From Phragmites australis (Eukaryota > Streptophyta > Magnoliopsida > Poales > Poaceae): 64,000 bases of DNA. Location: positions 12,303,334-12,367,333 of the forward strand of contig NC_084931.1 of NCBI RefSeq assembly GCF_958298935.1, read 5' to 3'. Under the pieces are notes generated by a model, which ran no database searches, was not told the origin of the DNA, and saw only the letters and a program-made list of their open reading frames with translations. A program made the position numbers and the translations under genes. This document shows positions 22,391 through 32,672 of the stretch, piece by piece; positions within the stretch are counted from its first letter, which is position 1; every line of letters starts with the position of its first letter.

Positions 22391-22554
22391 AGAATATTGA
22401 GTCCAAGGGCCCAGATCTGGCAGACAAGAATAACTCACCCCAAAGTAGCAATGAAACTTTAGTTGATGAAGAGGCCGTTCAAGTGCAGAAGTCATTCATG
22501 ATGGTTCTGCAGCTGAAGAAGAGTGACAGAACATCATCACCTGAGGTCAGCAAT
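22391..22554 (+). pseudogene. Possible captured exon, unidentified
   Basis: An open frame (NIESKGPDLADKNNSPQSSN, then ETLVDEEAVQVQKSFMMVLQ and LKKSDRTSSPE) is bounded by an acceptor-like TTCCCTTCAG and a GAG|GTCAGC donor-like end near 22554. It is hydrophilic, Ser/Glu-rich and has no domain I recognise. It lies on the same strand as the GSTL and PPR fragments and inside the proposed Helitron. Confidence 0.35.
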
Positions 22555-22599
22555 ACTGAATCAACTAATGAAGCCATGGCGAATGCGAGATTTTAGGTA

Positions 22600-24620
22600 T
22601 TGTTACCGCCGTTTTGGTATGGATTTTGTTCGCAAAACATAGCTGCCTGTAGATGTGATTTTATATACATTACCGGTCAAATGTTCCTAATCTAGGCAAT
22701 ATTTTCATTAGATCCTTTTATTATCACCTGTTTTTTATTAGATCTATTAACAAACATGTTCTTTTCTGTAAGGTAGCTGTTGCCCTTCGAACAGATCTAG
22801 GTAAAGTATATCCATTTTGGAAAAGAAACTATAGAGATATATTCTTTTTCATCCTACATTTAATCCAAGTATAAACACAATAAAATAACTATTCCTTTTT
22901 ATGATACCTTACTTGACCAGCACACCTTCCCTCTTACACTTCTTCAATTACTAAAATGTAGCCTTACTCATACAAGTGAAAGGCTTTACACTGTAGCCAT
23001 CAGACTTTCATTAGAGCTCCAGTAACAAAAACATATGCCACTGTAGTTCATTAATTTTTATTTCAACTTGCCGGTCTACAAAATTGACTATTATATATCT
23101 CTTTTTCACGTTCATGGATCTACGAATCAAAGCTAAGATGCGGGTGTTGGTTAGCATTTTCTATTTCATTTTGTAGCAAGCATCAGGAAATAGTCAATAT
23201 TAACCAGCTCAAGCAATTTACTTACACAAACTCTGAAGTCTGAACGTCAAAAAGCGATCCATAAGGGTCAACTGACTATTGACAGCAAAATCTTTTCTTT
23301 CAATCTTTTTTCTCTACTGTTTGAGTTCATACCAAAAGCACTTCCATTGCTCAATTCCATTTATATTAACCGCTAATACTATCAATATTTGTCTTGGTGT
23401 CAAATTTAGCTTCTGCTAATGGATTCTTCTTTACCAACATATATCATATTTATATCTTTGTTCATGTGCATACAAGTTATATAAACTATGTTAAAAAATG
23501 CAATCTAATATTAATTTCCTACGTATGTACAGCTCTGCTTACAGACTCGTTGATAAGGTGCCCTGTAATTATTTTTGCCCTGTTGAGATGCCATCACTAC
23601 ATCAGAATACCATGCAACTGCTTTTCTTTTGGCATTTCAGATTACAGGAGGCAATTCTATTAATTCCATTAGAATACCATGTAACTGCTTTTCTTTTGGT
23701 ATTTCAGATTACATGAGGCAATTCTGTTAATTCCTCCTGGTATAACAGTTCTAATGGACATGCTTATGGATCATGAGCTGTTAACATTAACTCCCCCTGC
23801 CTTTTGTCTTACTTTCTCTGAGGAAGAAAATTTGCTGTCCATGAAATTTTGTATCTATCTATGTTGGGACAGCCTAATGTCGGTGGGCGCATGTATACTG
23901 ATTTGTTTGAAATCATTTGTGCACTCACAAAAAGAGGAATTATATTTGTTAGCTCGAATGACTTCCTAAATGTGTACTCAGTTACTCACACGTTACATTA
24001 ATCCTGAACAGTACTGTTACAGTATTACTCCATGGGTACCTAATTAAATCATAGACTCCAGTATGGGTTATGATTCAAAATATATTGCATAATAATAGTA
24101 ATTGAAATTGACTAACAAATTCTTTTTTTTATATGTACAAGCTATTATAAGATTTTTTTTAGTGCTTCTTTTTCTAAGTACCTAATTCTGCCTACTTATT
24201 TTCTTTTATTTGTTCAATCACAAATGCAACCTGAAAATGATCCAATGGGAATAGAAGAGAATGCGTATGCTTTTCCTATCTACTTATGATTCTTCAATTA
24301 CTATTAACTATCCAGTGACGATATAATGTTGGTAAGTCTTGAATTATAATCTTAGGGCTGCTCCGTATGTGATCTGTCAAGTTTAAAATTTTTGACAATG
24401 CTGAAAGATATAACATATAATATGGGTGGAATCACATAACACGTGCTACATTTTATTTTTCATTTCTGTTCAAATTGTGTGGGATCTTATTTTGGCATCC
24501 CCATAATGTGGATGCTGTGAGATTTGTTGGAGCTTGTGATTCTAAAACTATCTGAGAAGACTATCTTTTTGGCTAAAGCAAAGCAGGGAACCTACATATA
24601 CTGCCATTATCTCAGATTGC
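22600..24620. other. Non-coding Helitron interior (probable)
   Basis: AT-rich, intron-like sequence with no supported gene. One mini-exon-like stretch (MQPENDPMGIEENA followed by GTATGC near 24226-24267) lies on the plus strand but cannot be assigned. Confidence 0.35.
23604..23737. repeat. 67-bp tandem duplication
   Basis: Units at 23604-23670 and 23671-23737 share AGAATACCATG, AACTGCTTTTCTTTTGG and ATTTCAGATTACA, including a splice-acceptor-like TTTCAG in each. Confidence 0.9.
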
Positions 24621-24626
24621 ACAGGG

Positions 24627-24654
24627 GCACGGCAATGCCGTGCTATTATTCTAG
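24627..24654 (+). mobile_element. Helitron 3' terminus: hairpin plus CTAG
   Basis: A GC-rich hairpin, GCACGGC-AAT-GCCGTGC (24627-24643), is followed by seven bases and CTAG (24651-24654), with T as the next host base. This is the standard Helitron 3' structure (palindrome, short spacer, CTRR, insertion before T). The upstream GSTL and PPR fragments share the element's orientation. I could not fix the 5' TC end; it probably lies between about 19.4 and 19.8 kb or further left. Confidence 0.78.
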
Positions 24655-24816
24655 TATTGATATGTCATGGGTAGAATTGGGAGGATTTGTGGAGGCCTAA
24701 CTTTCTGGGAAGATTTCAATGGAGAGGCGCCCAATGAAGGAAAAGAAGTGCACTAAAGAGTGTACTGATGAAGTAGGCCCTGAGCTTCGCCCTAATCTTA
24801 ATGCGCTTGTCATGAG

Positions 24817-24984
24817 ATGTCACCTTCTTTGGACAAGGGTCAAGTTAAGCAGAAGCCCTCAATGGCAGCTGATGTTGTTTCGACTGGGGACTCTTGGCTC
24901 AGCTATGCCATCCGTACCGGATTAGTAGAGCCTGTCCAGAATGCTGAAGAACAGGATTGGTTTCATAGCCTGAGTGATAGATAG
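24817..24984 (+). CDS. Small ORF (55 aa), possible host exon fragment, unidentified
   Basis: It runs from MSPSLDKGQVKQKPSMAADV through GDSWLSYAIRTGLVEPVQN to DWFHSLSDR. Codon-like composition and a single clean frame suggest a former coding exon. It lies 160 bp beyond the Helitron terminus, so it may represent the sequence into which the Helitron inserted. No family recognised. Confidence 0.3.
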   Translation: MSPSLDKGQVKQKPSMAADVVSTGDSWLSYAIRTGLVEPVQNAEEQDWFHSLSDR

Positions 24985-24999
24985 AAGGTGAGAAGTGAA

Positions 25000-26965
25000 A
25001 TCTTTAGTTTCTCTTAACAATGCTCGTATCTACTTTGGCCCATGTTGGTGATGTTGCAGTGCCTCGGAAAACAATTTGCTTGCTGAATTTTAGATTACAA
25101 AACTCAATGCAAGCTGAGGCGGGGTGGGGAAGCAAGCCATCTGGCTAAAAAAAAAGTCCCGTGATGATACAGAGTCCATGCCAAATTGAGCTCACAACAT
25201 GTCCAGGATGATCGTCTAAATTCTGCCTGGTACAACAGTGTATCACTCTTTTTCTACCTAAATCGGCAACATTGCCATATGCCAGTGGGGCGGGCTATCA
25301 GGCGTGGTTAGACCGCACCCTATTTCTACTGTCCTATAAAAAGAAATGGAGGGAGTACCGATTTATCAATCTGAAGTATAGTACCATAGAAAACCAGACT
25401 CTACTAGTTCAGATATAATTCGAGGCCACGATTATAGCTAAATATCTATGGCGACAAGAAACAAAAGCCTATGGATCAGTACAAATATCTATGGCAACAA
25501 GAAACAAAAGCCTATTGGTTATCGAACAAATATTGAAATATGGAATAGTCACATGAATTAAGCTGATGATCTAAAGAGGCTAAAGAATAGATCAGACTGG
25601 GAAAAATTATAGAAGCTTAAAGATTAACTACACATGAATATACAGAATGGAACAAGTTCTAAATATGTATTCTTTCCCAAACTGTAAATTGACATAAATA
25701 ACTAGAAGCACGGACTAAATGAAACAAGTTCTACCATGGTGCATTGAGCTTTCTAGAGCATGTACATATCTTAAGTAGCAGCCGAATACCACATAGTATA
25801 TCATATTAATTCTCAGTTAGCCACAAATAATCGTACAACTTAAGTCTAAAGAAGAAGAAGACGAAGAATACGGCAGAGAAGCGAGCCTTATGTGCGAGCA
25901 CAGAACCTTGACCAAACATGGCGGCACGCTGGATACGGGCACAGGGCAAGGGAGCGGCAGCTGCTTTGTGAGCAAGAAAGCCGCAGCGTATTGAGTTGGG
26001 CTGGGCCGGATGGAAAGAAGAAATGGAAAGGAAAGAGGAATGTATGGCAGGCAGTTGGTCGGTGGCAGCCAGTTGAGCCTGGCTGAGCCCAGATCAGGAA
26101 AAAAAGTGGGAAACTAAAAGAGAAAAAAAGGACTAACTATATTCAGAAAAAAAAAGATGGAGAAATAATAACTTTTCCTCAAAAAAATGCACTATGTAAT
26201 CAGTCTGTTGGGGCAGTGGCACATCGCCCCGCTGCGGCCTAAAAAAGAGCATAACCAGGAAGAGTTAACGATAACTTCGCACTCAGGGGAGAGGTAGATC
26301 GTGTCGTGGATCAACTGGAATTTCTCACCGTCAATGAGCTGTAGAATGCGCACTCAAGATCACAATGAACCCAGTGATTGGTGCTGCAAGAACTGGCACC
26401 TTTTCTCTGTTTATTGCTCATCTATTTAAAAGGAAATCATGTGCTAAAACAACCCTGCATGCACGGTATGTTCGCATGTTTGATCGTGCCATCTCACGAC
26501 TGCTTCCTTGCCGTGCATAACTCCGAGCTCTCCTGCATGAACGGGCATGCACTGAGTTCTCCTACATACGCGCACGGACTCAGCTAACTAATCTGAGCCG
26601 AGCTCAACCTCTAACAAAAACTAAGACTCAACGGACGGAAACTAATGGTGAGGCGCTGGAGCATGTACAACAGATCGAGCCTGTAGCGAAGAGGACAGGG
26701 AGACCGCTGAAACGAGAAGCCACATGCGGCTGTACGCGAGGGTCCTTTGTCGCGTGACTGCGACGGTGAAGCACTCTGGTCGAAGCATGGCTTCGAGGTG
26801 GGACTTTTACGGTAATAGAGAAAGAACTCTGGTACATTAAGAATATGTTCCTCAGGGGTGGTTAGGGACGAGCTATAAACACACTCACCCTGAGTTGTAA
26901 TAGTAACAGATTTATTTAGGTGCTAGACATCTAATACAATCAAATTTAATATAGTTGGATTCTCT
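25000..26965. other. No supported gene; Stowaway remnant near 25340
   Basis: ORFs here lack any family signature. A single GAGGGAGTA end with CCTATAAAAAGAAATG beside it (about 25334-25358) is a Stowaway remnant. Repeated GCCTATNGAT/ACAAATATCTATGGC strings near 25450-25510 form a short local duplication. Confidence 0.4.
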
Positions 26966-26970
26966 CTAAC

Positions 26971-27244
26971 GACGTATTTGGTTGGGCTGAGGATTTTGGT
27001 TTTTGATTTTTTGACTTTTGACATTTTGTTATTGACTTTTGTAATAATTTTTTTTAGCTTCTCAGCACGTCAAAAATCAGAAAATCAGAAAAGCTCATCT
27101 CAACTACATTCTCAACTTTTAATTTATTTCCTCATAAATCAGCTTTTTAACTTTCCAAAAATAAACTCATAACTAGGCTATTTGATTCTATTTCTATCTT
27201 CTAAAAACAGAAGCGCAGCGCAGAAAAACCAAACCAAACATGCC
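26971..27244. mobile_element. MITE-like element with TTTGGTT-type inverted ends (~274 bp)
   Basis: The left end GACGTATTTGGTTGGG mirrors the right end, which reads GGCATGTTTGGTTTGG on the minus strand. The AT-rich interior has repeated TTTTTGACTTTTGAC-like motifs and no ORF. TSD not identified; superfamily uncertain (hAT-like possible). Confidence 0.5.
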
Positions 27245-27381
27245 TAATAAACCTTAGAGAACACACCTTTGGGTGTGGGCTTGGGGGCATCTACGCGCTT
27301 GCATGGACTTGAATCCACAACATAGTCGAATACATATGTAATAAAATTCTAAATCCCCATTTTTAGAAATCTAAATATTAT

Positions 27382-28645
27382 CACTACTATAAAAAAATCA
27401 TCACTTTCGATTAAAAAATTGTATTACTACCAATTTTTGAACCAGCAATAATAATCATGGATTACCATTGCCGGTTTTAGAATCGTAGTGATTGCAATAT
27501 CGTGGCCGGTTCATGTAACGAACCAAGTGATACAAACTATTACTACCAGTTCTTAAGCTTATTCTGTCAATTTATATATTCGGTTCTAACTACTAACCAG
27601 TAGTGATAATCAATCAGAGACAAAAAAAAAATAAAGTTTAAACAGGCATGATAAAATTTAACTAAGCTTTATATTACTAATCTTTATAATTAAAACTTTA
27701 TATCACACTAATCTATAATTAACTAACTAGATCTATTACTGTACACCAAAAGTAAAAGACAAGCACGACCACATGCGAAAATCCTAAGCCCGTGCGCGAA
27801 AAAAAATCTAAACGTGTGCGTCGTATCTACCGACCGTTGGCCAAAACAACGAAAAAGTAGTAGTCATCGTCGTCACCATTGTCATCATCCTCGCCTCACC
27901 CTCGTCGCCGTTGCCAGTGCCACCGAGGTCCTCGATCTCCTCCTCCTCCGAGCTCAGCCGGGGCCTCTTCGCTTTTGGTTCGTCGAGGAAGAAGTCCCGC
28001 ATGTCGTCATCCTCGGAGAGACACCCCGCCGAATCACCGTAGGTCGAGGCCAGCCTCATACAAACTCATCGGTAGGGCCTCCACCTCGTCGTAGGATGAC
28101 AACGTGAGTGTGGGTGGCGTGGACGAAGAAGGTGGCGGTGGAGGTGGCAGCGGTGGAGGGGAGAGGGTGAGAGCGATCGAGTGAGAGCGAGCGAGATAAA
28201 CGATCAGCTGTGATTTTAAAGGTGCTCGAGAGAAACTAAGCAAGTAGGCATAGCAATTTGTACGGGTTTTTGGATATCACTGTCAGTTCATAAAAAACTG
28301 ATAGTGATAGTCATTATCAGTGTTGGTTATGAAATACACATTTTTTGATGAACTAATATTACTGCTAGTTTCGAACCGACAGTGTTATATCATTACTAGT
28401 TCTAGCAAAGAACTGATAGTGATAATTTGAATATTATTGCCGATTCGTATTGTCAACCGACAGTGCTACATCACTGCCAGATCCTAAGAAGAACCGGCAG
28501 TGATAATCACTACCACTGTCGATTCTTACTTAGATTGATTTTCTTTATGCGCCTTATGCTAACGAACCAGTAGTAATATATTATAAATATCAGCTATTAC
28601 TTAACGGGCAATGAAAAGGGAATGGATGACCCTTATGTGGTAGTG
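27382..28645. mobile_element. Non-autonomous CACTA element (1,264 bp) with TAT target-site duplication
   Basis: The left end is CACTACTATAAAAAAAT. The right end, on the minus strand, is CACTACCACATAAGGG. TAT flanks both sides (27379-27381 and 28646-28648). Subterminal inverted motifs of the CCGGTT/AACCGG and ACTGNNAGT type recur at both ends (27450-27600; 28280-28600). The GC-rich centre (27800-28250) differs in composition from the AT-rich ends and carries an open minus-strand frame, suggesting captured DNA. Confidence 0.88.
27808..28243 (-). pseudogene. Captured-looking acidic/Pro-rich coding fragment inside CACTA
   Basis: Two overlapping minus-strand frames are present. Frame 28243-28034 contains a proline-run leader and SYDEVEALPMSLYEAGLDLR. 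Frame 28059-27808 contains CLSEDDDMRDFFLDEPKAKR followed by PRLSSEEEEIEDLGGTGNGD. The basic KAKRPR next to an acidic tract resembles a nuclear protein, but I recognise no family. The two frames overlap around 28034-28059, consistent with one frameshift. It lies entirely within the 27382-28645 CACTA element. Confidence 0.4.
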
Positions 28646-28649
28646 TATA

Positions 28650-31625
28650 AATCTCTATTAAAAAAGCTGACTACCAAGGTGAATAAAAAACTTTTTTCCA
28701 AAATTTTATATATTGTCCTCCCTGACAACTGCAAACTCGCATTTCTTTAGATACTCGGAGAGTTGAAAAGCATAAATTTATCCTGCAAGGTGAAATAGCT
28801 CAATAAGAAAATACTTTGGTAAAAAGGGCAGACACTTCAATTGCATGAACTGGGCCACTGGGGGCAGCACGTGATTGGGGTACAATCTTTATGCTATAGT
28901 TGTCGGCATAATAATCAGTGGCTTGTTTACCTGAACTTAGCCTTACTAAGTCTGAAAGGAGTTCTCCCATGGGCTAAAATCCAGTAAAAACTCGTAACCT
29001 GCGCTTTACCTAAAGATGGTGTGTAATGACCACTAAATTTTTCCAAACGTACGGATTCAGCTGGAAATTAAATACGTAAATCAACCTTCCACCGAGTATA
29101 TTACTTTATGTTCACTTGAAGGAGACCTTTCATGGAGCCAGGAGGCTAATTATATTGTATCTTATAAAAGCATACCAAAACGATAATGCTTTGACTGTGG
29201 GTCCTCCTAAGGATCGCAGCGAAAGATTTCTTTAAATTTAAAACTTCGCAGAATTTGGTTCTTGTGATCGTCTCCAACGTCACACACGCGGTCCACTTGT
29301 GACAAGGACACCTACTGTTTTGTGATGTTACAAGCTGGTCGTGGAAACATGCTCGTTCCAAGCTAGTCAATATGAGGTGTGACACAAAAAAAAAAAGCTT
29401 TTCTAAGGCTGTTAGTACCCCTCTCAAAAAAAAAAAAAGGTGTGACACTTGATGTAAAGAAATGCGCCATTGCTTGCAGCCATGGACGATGGAAAAACCT
29501 CCTATATGGAGGAAAAACTGAGAAAATCTTCAGCGGGGGATGCAGGTCTGAGATATTGCGTCAAGCAACCAACAACGGGTTACACATGTCAATCAACAGA
29601 ACAAGTCAGTCTTTTACCCTGTTCCCGTTCATAAATTCACTAAAAAAATTAGCAAGTAGTTGCGAAACAGTGACGAACCTGATCATAATAACGTTGTCCA
29701 ATCGTCCAAACTGAAGAAACCCTCTGTTTCTCTCTCAATTTTGATTACGCAGGCTATGTCACTGTCCCTTTACAGGGGTAATTAAGTTCAATATATACAA
29801 CATGCTGTACCATAAATCATTTTTTCCAGACGGCTTTTATCATTCCAGACAATATGTCGATACCCATGGGGCAAAAACTGTTTCGTGGTAATGACGCATA
29901 TTAAGATCATTTTACAATTTTAATAGTCATAAAAATATATGAAAGAGAACAGAATTTTTGTTGCTTTCCTCACCCGGAGTCTCAGATGTCAATAGTTGTA
30001 CAAAATATTTGATCGAGATGGACAGAATTTTTTAGATAAGGTTGATGAACATATCAGATTAGTAATTTAATGTTGATCAAACTATATTATCTAAATTAAC
30101 ATTAAAAAGTTAGTTTTGCACTAAGTCACCAACATTATAAAAAAATAAACAGGATTCTCCCGGCAAGCTAGCATGTTTGTTTATATTAGGTTTATGAGTT
30201 TGGTTTCAGTCACTATCTTCGTCTACTTCACAAGTAAGAGGAGACCCCACTGACCGGGCCTGGTTTCCCAGAATGTGAATGGAAAAATGTAATGGAATGC
30301 TCGAAGTTGCTTCAAAAATATATGCGAGGTAAAGAAAAGAGAATTGTTTCGATTGATTGTCTTGAATTACATAAGAATTCAGAACCTTAAGCTTTGAAGT
30401 ATCTTTTGCCACTTAACAAACTTTGACTCCAAGTTTTTTTTTGTGTGTGTGTGTGAAAAACAGCCCCAACAGACTATATTCATAGTCTTAACACAGAAGA
30501 TTCAATTCTAGGACAGTAGTCTTAGTTGGAGAAAAATTTCCATGTAAGCGTTGCTGTTTCGCTAGCAAATGGATAATATATCCTCAAATACTAATACTAT
30601 ATGAGTCAAGGAACATCAAGTATCTGCCAAACGTACGGGGTCCATGGTGGAATCTCCCAGTGGCATGAAACAGAGTAGTATGTTCAACCTGGCACTCACA
30701 TAATCTCATATGATCACATGAGAGTAGACTAAATCCAATTATGCAAAACAGATGTCCATATACTACAACAAACTATAGATAGGAAATTTTATGTCATCCA
30801 CTAGGAGCACTTGTTCATGCATGCAATATGGTTAGTGCCAGTTATTAGCACATCGTCTGATTAGAGAGCAAAAGGTGCCTTTCTATTAGATTATTGCTTT
30901 CTTTGGGAAATTATTCTCTCAAAGTCCGAGCTGGTACATATACAAGAGAGTCACGAGCCTAACAGAAATTGAGAATCCGAGCTTATTGTAGTTCTAACTC
31001 TCTGGTAGGGAGCCTGGTGTAGGTTCCCCTCTCCCAAGTCCCAACTACTCCCGATATGAGACAAGAGTCAGAGAAACCATTAACATACGCAACTAGGTGG
31101 TATTTGCATATCAGAAAAATATCTTCTCAATATATACACTAGCAAAGAACAAGATGTTCCTTTGCACTGACAATTCCCCTTGTTATTTTTCAATTAATTG
31201 TCATTTCAACTTTTCATATCTTTATAGGATTATATAAATAAATAGTAGCAAAATAACAATAGTTTCAAACTACTTTTAAAAACATAACTCATAATATAAT
31301 TTGTATAGACAACCAGTATAGTTTCAAACATAATTAATGCCAAACTTTAGAATGTGGCACAAATTTAAGAATAAAAATAAATAGTCCTTTGAGATCAAGT
31401 TTTTTAGTCTCAAGGATAATTACTTCTGCAAAAATGATCAACCCTCTAGGACCTCAACTGACTGTTAGTGACGTGCTCAGTTGCTATCGAACAAAGTTAT
31501 CATTAAGGGTGTCCTTCTAATATTTTTTTAATCAGCCATCCAATTCTACACAGTATGCATCTGGTGAAGGATCAATGAGACTTGCATAGCATTAGTGTGT
31601 TTTGGTAATTGTGAGTAAGCAAGGT
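28650..31625. other. No recognisable gene
   Basis: Intergenic or old-repeat sequence. A GGTGTGACAC direct repeat with poly-A tracts (29375-29447) and a GT-rich microsatellite near 30440-30456 are the only structured features noted. ORFs here show no family signature. Confidence 0.4.
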
Positions 31626-31864
31626 TTATTACTACAAAACTAGTATTTTATACCGGATATTCACTGTTGGTTCATGAGCTGCGTAGAAAAAATTAGTCAT
31701 CGTGGCTTATGAACCGATAGTGATAAAAGTCATCACTGTTGGCCAATGACTTGAGCCGGCAGTGATGCCCAACTCTCTTATCACTGCCGGCTTAAGCCAC
31801 TGTGTAGTAGTGATAATAGGGCATCACTACCGGCTAATTATATGAGCCGATAGTGATGTCTCGG

Positions 31865-31875
31865 CTATATAAAAA
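31865..31875 (+). promoter_or_regulatory. TATA box of the CACTA transposase gene
   Basis: CTATATAAAAA lies immediately inside the subterminal repeats, about 130 bp before a short ATG exon (31989) and about 800 bp before the main coding exon. Confidence 0.55.
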
Positions 31876-32210
31876 TCATTCTCTCCTTTCACAAGTTCGA
31901 GCACAATAGAGAGGAGCTCTGTTCTAGCTTGGTGGTGGCAATTTTTGGTCATCAAGTTCTTTGTGGATTCAAAATTTTGAGGAATCATCATGCCCTAGGT
32001 GTTTTAAGGTATGTAACTTCATCTCCAATCTATTTCTAGTTGAATTTTATTTACTAAATTGCTCTAGATTTTGAAATGATGGAGATGAACCTATGACCAT
32101 AATATTTTGAGACAATGTAGATGCAATTATACCTCATTTATGATATGGAAGCTTCAATTAGTGACTTATAGTGGAAAGTATCTTTATTATTGATTTACAT
32201 TAGCTATATG

Positions 32211-32640
32211 TATGAGCATATTTATTTTTGTTTTTCAATGAATTAGAAAATTTAGCCAAGATATTAAGGTATATGGCAAACTCCAAATTATATTTTTTAT
32301 ATTCTAATTAATTATCAAGCTCTAATATAGGAACTTTAGGTATGAGCATATTTATGGTTGAGTTTTAATGAATTAGAAAAATTAGCCATGATATTTAGGT
32401 ATGTAGCAAGCTCTAATTATATTTTTTATATTTTAATTAATTAGCATGCTAAAATATAGAAACTTTAGGTATGAGCATATTTATTTTGATTTTTAATGAA
32501 TTAGAAAATTTTATCATGATATTTAGGTATGTAGCAAGATATAATTATATTTTTTATATTTTATTTAATTAGTAAGCTCTAACATAGAAACCTTATGTAT
32601 GAGTGTATTTACTTTTCATTTTTACTTAATTAGTCCTACA
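32211..32640. repeat. 129-bp AT-rich tandem repeat within CACTA 5' intron/leader
   Basis: Units begin with TATGAGCATATTTA-like sequence at 32211, 32341, 32470 and 32598, spaced 130, 129 and 128 bp. Each contains TGAATTAGAAAAT, TTAGGTATGTAGCAA and a TTATATTTTTTATATT tract. A related single copy occurs downstream of the transposase (36150-36420). Confidence 0.9.
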
Positions 32641-32672
32641 TAAGGGTTGAATAATAATAAAAATTTCTAGAG

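Noticed and set aside
29375..29447. GGTGTGACAC direct repeats flanking poly-A tracts, suggesting a retroposed SINE with TSD
   Set aside because: The enclosed 50 bp is too short and lacks pol III boxes; more likely a local duplication.
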